Source of the DNA: Bifidobacterium dentium JCM 1195 = DSM 20436
GTDB taxonomy: Bacteria; Actinomycetota; Actinomycetes; Actinomycetales; Bifidobacteriaceae
Direction of reading: 5' to 3'
Assembly (NCBI RefSeq): GCF_001042595.1
Contig: NZ_AP012326.1
Coordinates: 2,046,001 to 2,110,000, forward strand
Length of the DNA: 64,000 nt
This document shows positions 24,311 through 32,420 of this stretch, piece after piece (the first letter of the stretch is position 1; each line of letters starts with the position of its first letter). Below the pieces are notes generated by a model. The model was not told the DNA's origin, searched no databases, and saw only the letters and a list, made by a program, of their open reading frames with translations. The position numbers and the translations under genes are program-made.

Positions 24311-24338
24311 ATTATCGCGCACCTCGCGTAACGTTCAA
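24311..24338 (-). promoter_or_regulatory. promoter of the DUF4916-type gene
   Basis: TTGAAC (24338-24333) and GATAAT (24316-24311) on the minus strand are 16 bases apart. The -10 ends seven bases before ATG 24303, giving a leaderless mRNA. It is the best two-box promoter among the leaderless starts here. Confidence 0.6.
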
Positions 24339-24395
24339 GCCTTTTTCGTTCCTCCCATAGCGGACACCGGAATGCAAGACGAATGCCGGAGGTTA

Positions 24396-24401
24396 TATAC
24401 T
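24396..24401 (+). promoter_or_regulatory. -10 box of the thioredoxin gene
   Basis: TATACT lies 28 bases before the thioredoxin ATG, leaving room for a normal leader with TAAGGAG at 24418-24424. The -35 region is weak. Confidence 0.45.
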
Positions 24402-24429
24402 GCACCACACGCGAATGTAAGGAGCAGCT

Positions 24430-24792
24430 ATGGCAACGCATGCAGTCACCTCTGAGAACTTCAACGAGGTCATCGAGGGCAACGATCTCGTATTCGTGGA
24501 TTTCTGGGCCACCTGGTGCGGCCCGTGCCGCGCGTTCGGACCGACTTTCGAAAAGGCGAGCGAAGCGAACCCCGACATCTATTTCGCCAAGGTCGATATC
24601 GATCAGAATCCTGATCTCGCTCAGGCGGCCAAGGTACAGGCCGTTCCGACGCTGATGGTCGTCAAGAAGCAGCAGATCGTGTTCCAGCAGGCCGGCGCCC
24701 TGCGCGCCTCCGATCTGGATGATCTGATCGGACAGGCCAAGGCGTTGGATGTGAACGCCGCAGCTTCCGGCCGCACCGGAGCCGAACAGTAG
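24430..24792 (+). CDS. thioredoxin
   Basis: This 120-residue disulfide reductase has the active site WCGPC with Cys30 and Cys33, in FVDFWATWCGPCRAFGP, and the cis-proline loop VQAVPTLMVV. A short Ala/Gly-rich tail extends past the usual end. It follows a good TAAGGAG ribosome site and stands alone, divergent from the DUF4916-type gene. No thioredoxin reductase is in the window. Confidence 0.95.
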   Translation: MATHAVTSENFNEVIEGNDLVFVDFWATWCGPCRAFGPTFEKASEANPDIYFAKVDIDQNPDLAQAAKVQAVPTLMVVKKQQIVFQQAGALRASDLDDLIGQAKALDVNAAASGRTGAEQ

Positions 24793-24819
24793 GCGGAAGT
24801 ACCCCCACAACGGCAATGC

Positions 24820-24859
24820 ACGCCCGTCGCGATCGACAAGACATGATTGCGACGGGCGT
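24820..24859 (+). terminator. hairpin after thioredoxin
   Basis: An 11-bp stem, ACGCCCGTCGC (24820-24830) with GCGACGGGCGT (24849-24859), lies 28 bases after the stop. No proper T-run follows, so it is a likely but not perfect terminator. Confidence 0.55.
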
Positions 24860-25009
24860 TCGCATGTACCCCCGTGTATCTTCGGCTGCCGATAATCGAG
24901 CGCTTAGGGTAAACTGCTCTTTTAGATGCGCGCATTCCGGCGAAGCCTTTGCGGCCGCGTGCAGAACCCGAATTCGTCGAGGCCCATGAAGTCGCTTTAT
25001 AGGAGCAGA

Positions 25010-26020
25010 ATGGCTAACCACAGCAAGCATGGACGCCCGTTTACCCTGAGCCTGCCGAACAGGTCCCAGTGTGTGAAGATCGTCGCAACGTTCGCGGCGG
25101 TGGGGCTGCTGGCTACCGGTGGCATTATTTCACGTAGTTTCTATACGTCATCCACCCAGGCGGAGCCGACCACGCGTGTCACCGCCTATTCCGCCACCGA
25201 TGCCGAAGCGTCCCGTGGCAACGCCCGTGAGGCTCTCGGCGGTGATACCGCATATGTCACCGTGAAGATCAACGGCAAGTCCCGCGTGGTGCCGGGCACC
25301 AATTTCACCAACGTCAAGTCCGTGCTGGAAGCCGGCAACATCACGCTTGAACCGGAAGACACCGTCTCCCCGTCGCTGACCACCAAAGTCGATGAGAAGA
25401 CCGTAATCACCGTCAGCCGTGCAGGTGCTTCCGTCGAGGTCTCCGACTCGTCGATCGCATTCAATGTCGTGAAGAAGGAGACTTCCTCCCTGCCGAAGGG
25501 CCAGGAGAAGGTCGAGACCGAAGGCGAGGAAGGCGTGATGGAATCCACGAACCTCGTAACTCGCTCCGGTGACACCGTCATCTCCTCGAATATGATCAGC
25601 TCGTACGTGAAGAAAGCTCCGGTCGACAAGGTGGTTCTCGTCGGTACCGGCTCCACTTCCACGTCATCGTCGTCTTCTTCGTCCAGCAGCACCGCTTCGG
25701 TCGGGACCACCGTGCCGGCTGGCGAGATGCAGCAGTGGGCCCATGACTATCTGATTTCCAACGGTTATACCGAGGCCGATTTCACCGCGACCGTGTACAT
25801 CATCTCGCATGAATCCGGCTGGAGCGTGTCCGCCACGAATCCAAGTTCCGGCGCGTATGGCCTGCCGCAGGCACTGCCCGGCAGCAAGATGGTCAGCGCC
25901 GGCGCCGACTGGGCCACCAACTACCAGACCCAGCTCAAGTGGTTCTGGGGTTACTGCGCCTCACGCTACGGCTCCATTCAAGGTGCCTACAGCTATTGGC
26001 TCGCCCATAAGTGCTACTGA
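25010..26020 (+). CDS. secreted G5-domain protein with lysozyme-like C-terminal domain
   Basis: The 336-residue protein has a signal or anchor segment at about 20-45 (VKIVATFAAVGLLATGGII), a beta-rich region of the DUF348 type (TVKINGKSRVVPGTNFTNVKSVLEAG), a G5 domain (KKETSSLPKGQEKVETEGEEG to VDKVVLVGT) and a polyserine linker. The C-terminal part resembles lysozyme/transglycosylase domains, with the likely catalytic glutamate in IISHESGWSVSATNPSSGAYGLPQ. The plan recalls resuscitation-promoting factors of actinobacteria, so a wall-remodelling role is likely. ATG 25010 with AGGAG just ahead is preferred over upstream in-frame starts at 24926 and 24986. Confidence 0.82.
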   Translation: MANHSKHGRPFTLSLPNRSQCVKIVATFAAVGLLATGGIISRSFYTSSTQAEPTTRVTAYSATDAEASRGNAREALGGDTAYVTVKINGKSRVVPGTNFTNVKSVLEAGNITLEPEDTVSPSLTTKVDEKTVITVSRAGASVEVSDSSIAFNVVKKETSSLPKGQEKVETEGEEGVMESTNLVTRSGDTVISSNMISSYVKKAPVDKVVLVGTGSTSTSSSSSSSSSTASVGTTVPAGEMQQWAHDYLISNGYTEADFTATVYIISHESGWSVSATNPSSGAYGLPQALPGSKMVSAGADWATNYQTQLKWFWGYCASRYGSIQGAYSYWLAHKCY

Positions 26021-26040
26021 TTTTCACATCAAAGACCGCA

Positions 26041-26072
26041 AATCCCGCACGCGCAAACGTGCGGGATTTTTT
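26041..26072 (+). terminator. rho-independent terminator of the G5/lysozyme-like gene
   Basis: An 11-bp stem AATCCCGCACG/CGTGCGGGATT with a six-base loop runs directly into TTTTTT, 20 bases after the stop codon. Confidence 0.93.
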
Positions 26073-26209
26073 CATACGTCGATCGCAGGTCCGGTCACCT
26101 CACCCCAGGCGGCGGAGACGATATCTTGCGAACCGTGCCGAAAATGGCACCCCTTCTCGATATACTTGAGCTGTTTATGCCATTTCTCGAGAGTTAAGGT
26201 AATCCGCAT

Positions 26210-28168
26210 ATGCGCGTCTTGTTCGTATGCACCGGCAACATCTGTCGCTCCCCCATGGGGGAACTGCTGTTCCGTATGTATACTGCCGGAACGTCCATTG
26301 AAGTGGATAGTGCCGGCACGCATAGTCTGATCGGTCACGAGATCGACGATTCAAGCGCCGCATTGCTTACGTCGGCCGGCATCGACTCCTCTGCATTCCG
26401 CTCCAAGCAACTGACCCGCCAGATTGCACAGGAATGCGACCTGATACTCTGTTTTGAGGAAGAGCAGCTCCATAATATCGTTGGCATTGCGCCTGCCGCC
26501 GTACACTATACGTTCACGCTGCCGGATTTTTCGAATATGTGCGCCTATTGTGCCCAGCAGAACATGATTGAAGGCTTCACGTTGCCGGAGCGCCTGCAGT
26601 CGGTAATCGCACAAGCCACGACGATTCGACCGATGCTGCCGCAAGCCGCCACCATCGCCGACCCGTATCGCAAGGATTTTTCCGCTTTTCGCAGGGCCGT
26701 GGATGCCACAGATACCGCCATCCGCAATATTATGAAGTCGTTGAGCTTCGGCACGTCCGCTTCCGCGATGGATATGCTACCGTTGACCGCTTCGCTTGCC
26801 GATGCCTCGAATCCGCCATATTACCGTGGTGACGTGATGGCCGGAAACTGGTCATGGCCGATCATGCCGTTCGATAACGCCATAGTACCGGTAGGTGTGG
26901 CTGAAAAGAGCGACGGCACCGAAACGATCGCCGATTCTTTGAAGACAACAATGATCAGGCCGGATGGCAACGATACTATCGCACTACCGACTGGAGTTCC
27001 TTCCGAGGCCGGTCATGCCAGCAATACCGATGCGATGCCGCAAATCACCGAGGATACGTCTATTCGCGACGTGGCGGTGAATGCGGAGTCCCGGAGCCGC
27101 AAGCGGCGAATCATCCTGATCGTGTCTGCGGCCGTCGTATTGGCTTTGGCCGCAACCGGCGGCACCGTATTCTGGCATCATACGCAGACCGTGGCCAGAC
27201 AGAATGCATTCAGTTCCTGCAAGAAGTCGGCGTCCCGTTATGCGAAGGTCAAAAAGCAGTATGATTCCGCGATTCAGAGCGCGAACTTGCTTACCGCGAT
27301 TCCCGCAAGCGAACTGACCGACGCAAGCACCGTCGACACGTTGAAGTCGGAGCTTACCTCCGCTTATGATTTCATTCCGACCACACAGTGTGTGGCTTCG
27401 CTTTCGACCGCGAATCTGACACAGGCCACGGAGCAGAACAGTAAGAACGCCGCCGCCATGGAAAAAACGTTGAAGTCGTTGACGAAGGCCTCCAACGCCG
27501 TAACCAAGGCGCATGACGCACAAGCCGCTTCTAGCGTAAGTGCCGCCAAGCAGGCCCTCCAGACTACCATCGAGCAGGCCACGAAGCTGTTGGAATCCAG
27601 CAAAGACAACGTGGCCGACGAACAGACCCGAACCGATCTGCAGAAGGCGATAGACGACGCCAACACCCTCCTGCAGAATGATGACGGGACCATCGAGCAA
27701 CTCACCAAGGCACGTGAGGTGATTGACAAGGCCATACAGGCTGTCACCGATTCCGTGGCGCAACATAACGCCGACAGCCAAGTGTACGAGAAGTCACAGC
27801 AGACTACGAACAGTTCGAATAGCAGGCAGCAGACCTACTACAATCCGAGCGAATACAAGACGAACGCTTCAACGGAAACGCACGGCACCAATGGCAACAA
27901 TAATACAAACTCCAACTCCGGAAACAAGCTGACGCCGACCAGCAAACCGACTGTGTCTCCGACTGCGCCACTGAATCCATCCATCGATCCGACCCAAAAT
28001 CCCGAGCCCACTCCAGAGCCAACCGTCAATCCCTCACCTACAGTGAATCCCGAACCCACTCCGGAACCTACGACCGATCCCACCGAGGAACCGAATCCAA
28101 GCCCGACCGAATCCCCGGATTCAGGTTCGGACGCTCCATCTCTTTCCTCCGTGGACGCGGATAAATAG
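26210..28168 (+). CDS. transmembrane fusion of low-molecular-weight tyrosine phosphatase and ectodomain
   Basis: The N-terminal 175 residues of this 652-residue protein are a low-molecular-weight protein tyrosine phosphatase. VCTGNICRSPMGE gives the P-loop with nucleophile Cys7 and Arg13, and DPYRKD supplies the general acid Asp151. A polar linker (about 185-297) follows, then one membrane helix at 301-322 after basic RSRKRR. The outer part has SSCKKSASRY with Cys337, Cys394, an Ala/Lys/Gln-rich probable coiled coil to about 530, and a Thr/Pro/Glu-rich wall-spanning tail. Free-standing enzymes of this class (Wzb, PtpA) are about 150 residues. The start follows TAAGGT. It converges on the DUF4012 gene beside the EPS locus. 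Confidence 0.85.
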   Translation: MRVLFVCTGNICRSPMGELLFRMYTAGTSIEVDSAGTHSLIGHEIDDSSAALLTSAGIDSSAFRSKQLTRQIAQECDLILCFEEEQLHNIVGIAPAAVHYTFTLPDFSNMCAYCAQQNMIEGFTLPERLQSVIAQATTIRPMLPQAATIADPYRKDFSAFRRAVDATDTAIRNIMKSLSFGTSASAMDMLPLTASLADASNPPYYRGDVMAGNWSWPIMPFDNAIVPVGVAEKSDGTETIADSLKTTMIRPDGNDTIALPTGVPSEAGHASNTDAMPQITEDTSIRDVAVNAESRSRKRRIILIVSAAVVLALAATGGTVFWHHTQTVARQNAFSSCKKSASRYAKVKKQYDSAIQSANLLTAIPASELTDASTVDTLKSELTSAYDFIPTTQCVASLSTANLTQATEQNSKNAAAMEKTLKSLTKASNAVTKAHDAQAASSVSAAKQALQTTIEQATKLLESSKDNVADEQTRTDLQKAIDDANTLLQNDDGTIEQLTKAREVIDKAIQAVTDSVAQHNADSQVYEKSQQTTNSSNSRQQTYYNPSEYKTNASTETHGTNGNNNTNSNSGNKLTPTSKPTVSPTAPLNPSIDPTQNPEPTPEPTVNPSPTVNPEPTPEPTTDPTEEPNPSPTESPDSGSDAPSLSSVDADK

Positions 28169-28193
28169 TTGGAATACGTACCTAAACAAAAGC

Positions 28194-28230
28194 GAGTGGT
28201 GCGACTATCCTGGCGGTAGCCGCACCACTC
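28194..28230. terminator. bidirectional terminator between convergent genes
   Basis: A perfect 10-bp outer stem GAGTGGTGCG/CGCACCACTC (28194-28203 with 28221-28230) lies between the phosphatase fusion and DUF4012 stops. A run of As precedes it (Ts for the minus strand), so it suits the DUF4012 transcript particularly. Confidence 0.7.
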
Positions 28231-28256
28231 GTACGTCAGGGGTTGCCCGTACGCAA

Positions 28257-30149
28257 TCACTCTTTGGTCTTATCCTCATAGACGATTTGCGGCGTATAAG
28301 GCACTGGCGTCTCGTCAAGTTTCAAATCGGACGCCCCTGCAGCTGTCGTCACATTATACTCCACGACCGCAGTACATCCAGGGTCGATGAGCACGCCGAC
28401 ATTGGTGTAATAGTCACGCCCATCCGACTTGATTTTGCTGAACTGCTCACCTTCCTGTACGCGGGAGGCGGAGTTGTTGCTGACCTTGATGTCGGAGACA
28501 CTGCCACCAGCCGGAGGCTCGATCACGTAGATGTGCCAAAGCACGCCTGGCTGGGCTTTGCTAATCATGACGGTCGCAAAGGCCCTTTCCTCGTCGGACA
28601 TGTCACCTTGTGCGATAAGATCTTCAAAGAAACTTGTGGGGAAGGTGGAGGTGATGTATTCCGGAGTGGACTCCACTTCCTCCGGCTTCATCGAGTTGGC
28701 GATGGTATAACTCACATGCCATGTGGTGGTGCCATCCTGGTTGATCTTCATTTTGGTCACCACTGCGCTGCGTTTGGCATACCAATCCATCTTCGACCAG
28801 CCCATCTCATTGACGAACAGTCCTGTTTCCGGCTGCTTCGGGTCGTTGGATAGCTCTCCATTCCATTCACTCTTGCCGGAATCAACGAAACCGACGTTGT
28901 AGATATGGCGCTGCTGGCCCAGTACGGACATGGTTTTAACCAAGGAAAACATGTTTTTGGCGTCAAATGATCCGAATACCTTCTGCATAATCAGCTGGGC
29001 GGATTCCTTGAAGAACGCATCCTGCTGATTCTGGTCTGGAATATCGCGGTAGACGGTATTCGACAGGTATTGTGCCGTGTTGTTCCCGTCGAGTTGAACG
29101 CCGTTGCTAAGAGTCACTTCGCCGAGTATGCCCAATAAGCTCTGCAACGCATAAGGATCAAGAGACATCACACCTTTAATGGTGTCGTTGGCTCCAAAGG
29201 ACTGCTGCTTCCACACTCCGGTAGCATACTTGGCTACAATCGGAAAGTTCGGCGACACCGTTGCTATACGAATATCCCCACCATAATCGACGCCGAATTG
29301 GGAGATTGCATACATCTGATTGATTTGCTCAGTGCCGTCTATGTCGCCGACAAGCTGGAATTCCGAATCAGAATGGAACTCCCCCACGGAGATTTTGCCA
29401 TCTTCGACATCCAATGATCCGATAGAGCCGGGAACCCCACCCGCTGCCTGAGCCTCCGCGTTACTCTGCACCATAATCAGGTACTTTCCTTCGCCACCAT
29501 CCACGAGTTGGGAGAACATGGACACGACTTTTGTCAGTTGATTGCTCTGATTGGCTACTTTGGCAAACAACGTGGTGCCAGTTTCCAACACGTTACGAAC
29601 CTTGCCGACATGCGATTCGGGGGCATTTTCCAAAGCCTTGGACTGCTTTTGGATTACCGTATTCGCCTGCACGATCGTGTCCGCCATCGATGACAGCGGC
29701 TTGACATTCAACGTACCGCCGGAGGCGATATCCTGCTGTTGTAGTTTCTCCAATGCATCGCTGACATTGGGGGCCACATCGTTGGACATGGTGTCCAGAG
29801 CCGTCACCGCAGTCCTTACCGCCGAGAAATCATCCCCGAAATAAGGAATCATTGTGCTTATACGCCATACAATGCCGTCCGTCTGAGATCGGGCTGCCTT
29901 GGTCTCCTGTTGAAGCTGCGCCATTTTATCGGCCAGAGCAGGCAAGGCGGATGGTATATCGGAGCCGATGGCCGACTGAACAATGGAAACCGCTTGAGTA
30001 GCGTGTCGTTTCACTTGCAGCACACTGCCGACCAGTAACGCACAGTAGATGACGATGACGCCAAGAACGGCGGCCACTGCGATGGCAACTTTTTTTGCGG
30101 CACCGCCTTTTGCCATCCTCTTTATTCGACTAGTAGCATGATTAGCCAT
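28257..30149 (-). CDS. DUF4012 membrane protein
   Basis: This 630-residue protein has a basic cytoplasmic tail, one membrane helix at about 20-45 (VAIAVAAVLGVIVIYCALLVGSVL), a helical extracytoplasmic stretch, and the DUF4012 domain with YLIMVQSNAEAQAAGGVPGSIGSLDVEDGKI. The family is common in actinobacteria near polysaccharide clusters. Its biochemical function is not established. The ATG follows AGAGGGG. It is 40 bases downstream of the small ectodomain protein gene on the same strand, so the two are probably an operon. The neighbours suggest a role in wall-linked polysaccharide assembly. Confidence 0.83.
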   Translation of the reverse strand: MANHATSRIKRMAKGGAAKKVAIAVAAVLGVIVIYCALLVGSVLQVKRHATQAVSIVQSAIGSDIPSALPALADKMAQLQQETKAARSQTDGIVWRISTMIPYFGDDFSAVRTAVTALDTMSNDVAPNVSDALEKLQQQDIASGGTLNVKPLSSMADTIVQANTVIQKQSKALENAPESHVGKVRNVLETGTTLFAKVANQSNQLTKVVSMFSQLVDGGEGKYLIMVQSNAEAQAAGGVPGSIGSLDVEDGKISVGEFHSDSEFQLVGDIDGTEQINQMYAISQFGVDYGGDIRIATVSPNFPIVAKYATGVWKQQSFGANDTIKGVMSLDPYALQSLLGILGEVTLSNGVQLDGNNTAQYLSNTVYRDIPDQNQQDAFFKESAQLIMQKVFGSFDAKNMFSLVKTMSVLGQQRHIYNVGFVDSGKSEWNGELSNDPKQPETGLFVNEMGWSKMDWYAKRSAVVTKMKINQDGTTTWHVSYTIANSMKPEEVESTPEYITSTFPTSFFEDLIAQGDMSDEERAFATVMISKAQPGVLWHIYVIEPPAGGSVSDIKVSNNSASRVQEGEQFSKIKSDGRDYYTNVGVLIDPGCTAVVEYNVTTAAGASDLKLDETPVPYTPQIVYEDKTKE

Positions 30150-30189
30150 ATCATTCCCCTCTCTCTTTGCCCATCACATGGCTATGTGT

Positions 30190-31041
30190 CTACTCGGAAA
30201 TAGCTGTCGCACTATATTTGTCGATGGCTTCCTGAAGCTTGTTGAGCTGATTGATGTATACGTTCGGATCAGCGGAAGCGGACGTGGTTGCTGTCTGCTG
30301 AGCATCGTTCAGAGCCGCGGACAAATCCTGACGGGCGTTCAAATCGTTGGAACGCACGGTACCGAGCACGCTCTGGCCATCATTGACCCTGTTGGCCAGA
30401 TCAGCCTTTGCCACGGCAACGTCACGGGCGTTTTTGGAACGTTCCACCGCAGTCTTGGCGCTCAGAATGTTCTCAATTTTGTCCCCCAATTCACGTGTGG
30501 CTGCAGTAATCTTTTCATCACTGGCCTGATTGTCCTCAGCCGAGGCTGACGCGTCGCAGCCGGTGTCGATCTTCGTCTTCTCATTGCCCTTGTCAACTGC
30601 AGTGCGCAAGTCAGCCACCGTCTGCGGATCCTGCACCTGATTTTCCGCAATCTGCAAATCGTCGGCCGCACCATCAACGGTCTTCTTCAAACGTTCCGTA
30701 TTGGATTGATAGATATCGACGGACTGTTGGCAGGAGCTCAGCACCTCCTGGTTATCGACATGCTGACGAAAACCAAATGCAAGACCCGTCACCACTACGG
30801 CGACTGCAACGATCGCGGCGACACCGACCAGCTCGCGGCGATGTCGGTATACGAATCCCTGCGGCTTCACTTCCGCCACGGAACCCCCGATAACACTAAC
30901 CGAAAGTCCTCTGGAAGCCCCTTCTCCGGCAAGTCGATCCTCCTCTGTTAAGGGAAAATCATACGTCGTCGTGACCCGTGCTCCGTGAGCCCCACCCGGA
31001 GCATGCACATCCGGCCATTCCTTGAACTCATTTCCCGTCAT
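30190..31041 (-). CDS. single-pass membrane protein with ectodomain like that of the phosphatase fusion
   Basis: This 283-residue protein has a soluble N-terminal part (about 1-65), one membrane helix at 71-91 after RHRRE, and a helical, Ala/Asp/Lys-rich outer domain. The outer domain begins SSCQQSVDIY and has Cys104 and Cys162. The phosphatase fusion at 26210 has SSCKKSASRY and cysteines 57 residues apart; here they are 58 apart, with a TV-x2-L motif before the second in both. The two ectodomains are therefore probably homologous. No known family is recognised. It precedes the DUF4012 gene in the same operon and is divergent from the first EPS glycosyltransferase. Confidence 0.72.
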   Translation of the reverse strand: MTGNEFKEWPDVHAPGGAHGARVTTTYDFPLTEEDRLAGEGASRGLSVSVIGGSVAEVKPQGFVYRHRRELVGVAAIVAVAVVVTGLAFGFRQHVDNQEVLSSCQQSVDIYQSNTERLKKTVDGAADDLQIAENQVQDPQTVADLRTAVDKGNEKTKIDTGCDASASAEDNQASDEKITAATRELGDKIENILSAKTAVERSKNARDVAVAKADLANRVNDGQSVLGTVRSNDLNARQDLSAALNDAQQTATTSASADPNVYINQLNKLQEAIDKYSATAISE

Positions 31042-31084
31042 ACTCCACTAATCCCTTCTGACGTTTCCGACTGTCCTCCCGCAC

Positions 31085-31090
31085 ATTATA
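31085..31090 (-). promoter_or_regulatory. -10 box for the ectodomain protein-DUF4012 operon
   Basis: A perfect TATAAT on the minus strand lies 43 bases before ATG 31041, leaving a leader with AGAAGGG and GTGGAG. The 207-base divergent spacer also serves the glycosyltransferase gene on the other strand. Confidence 0.5.
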
Positions 31091-31248
31091 CGGATGTCCC
31101 ACCACAAAAAGGGGAGTCCGACAACAACCTTGCGCACACATTTAAAGGTGAATACGAAAACATACTTAGGGGAAAGTATCATACGTGTAACGGGGGATGC
31201 GGAAACCACCCTAGCATACAAATTTTGGAGAACATTCAAGGGGAGAGC

Positions 31249-32403
31249 ATGACCGAGGCCAAGAAGAAACTGCTCATCGTGCAAGAGGCCATGGGTGGCT
31301 GCGGCCGTAACGTCGTGGATATCGTCACCGGCATCGACCACAGCAGGTTCGACGTGACGGTCGCCTACGGAACCGGCCGACTTGATGATTATTACCGCAA
31401 GGCCCTGCCCGAAATGGAAAACCATGCGACGCTCATCCCCATCCCCGAACTGATCCGGGATATTTCCGCACCGAACGATATCAAGGCATGGTTACGCGTG
31501 CATGCTCTCATCAAGCAAATCAAGCCCGATATTCTGCACTGCCATAGCTCGAAAGCGGGCGTCATCGGCCGCTCCGCAGTCATTGGAAGCCGTGTGGCGA
31601 AAGTATTCTACACACCTCACGCCTACGCGTTCCAGGCTCGGGAATTTTCCAAACCCAAAAAGTTGCTGTTTGTGATGCTCGAACGAATGTTCAGCCACCT
31701 ATTCACTACCTGTACATTCAACGTCTCTACCGGCGAACGCGATATCGCATTGCAGTATGGGATTGACGATCCGAATAAATTCAAGGTCATCTATAACGGC
31801 ATTCCCGATATCGCATTGCCGTCGCGCGAGGAGGCGTTGCAGTCGCTGGGATTGTCCGGTTTGCCGCAGGACGCGATTATCGTCGGTTCGACCGTACGCC
31901 TGGCGGCACAGAAGGATCCAATGACATTCGCGAGAATCGCCAAGATGGTCGTCGAGCGTGATCCGCGTGCGCATTTTGTTTGCGTAGGCGACGGAGATCT
32001 GCAGGATGATGTGGCGAGGTTCGTCGAAGACAACGATCTTGGCGGTAACGTACATTTGCTCGGCTACCGGGATGATGCGGAGCGTGTCGTCACGGCGTTC
32101 GACGTGTATCTGTTGACTTCACTGTATGAGGGTCTGCCATATTCGTTGGTTGAGTCATTGCGTGCCGGCGTGCCGATCGTGGCTACGAATGTGACCGGCA
32201 GCAACGAAGTGGTGAGGCCCGGTGTGAACGGCTACCTGTTCGAGGTGGGGAATGTGGAGGATGGCGCACGCCAAGTGGAACGCGTCATCGCTGAACGGTC
32301 TTGCAATGGCAGGTTCTCTCCTGATGCCGTTCGTAATACGTATCTCGACAAGTTCACGTCGGAACGTATGCTTGACGGCGTGCAGCAAAGCTATCTAGAC
32401 TGA
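31249..32403 (+). CDS. GT4-family glycosyltransferase
   Basis: This 384-residue retaining glycosyltransferase has the GT-B fold. An N-terminal acceptor domain with GGCGRNVVDIV and DILHCHSSKAGVIGR leads to the linker FKVIYNGI. The nucleotide-sugar domain has VGSTVRLAAQKDP and the GT4 signature TSLYEGLPYSLVESLRAGVPIVAT, with the catalytic-region glutamates. It resembles EPS enzymes such as EpsD and may add an early sugar to the repeat unit. The frame runs back to 30985 across the divergent gene, but ATG 31249 with GGGGAG ahead is the real start. It is convergent with the flippase gene, 17 bases apart. Confidence 0.87.
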   Translation: MTEAKKKLLIVQEAMGGCGRNVVDIVTGIDHSRFDVTVAYGTGRLDDYYRKALPEMENHATLIPIPELIRDISAPNDIKAWLRVHALIKQIKPDILHCHSSKAGVIGRSAVIGSRVAKVFYTPHAYAFQAREFSKPKKLLFVMLERMFSHLFTTCTFNVSTGERDIALQYGIDDPNKFKVIYNGIPDIALPSREEALQSLGLSGLPQDAIIVGSTVRLAAQKDPMTFARIAKMVVERDPRAHFVCVGDGDLQDDVARFVEDNDLGGNVHLLGYRDDAERVVTAFDVYLLTSLYEGLPYSLVESLRAGVPIVATNVTGSNEVVRPGVNGYLFEVGNVEDGARQVERVIAERSCNGRFSPDAVRNTYLDKFTSERMLDGVQQSYLD

Positions 32404-32420
32404 ACGGTGGCCTGTGACGT

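Noticed and set aside
23683..24816. Long start of the DUF4916-type protein reaching 24816
   Set aside because: The extension is antisense to the intact thioredoxin gene, and a good promoter lies at 24311-24338 just before ATG 24303.
28000..28130. Pro/Thr/Glu repeats of the phosphatase fusion as a DNA-level repeat array
   Set aside because: The repetition is of amino acids (PEPTPEPT-like) with varied codons, typical of wall-spanning tails, not a tandem DNA repeat.
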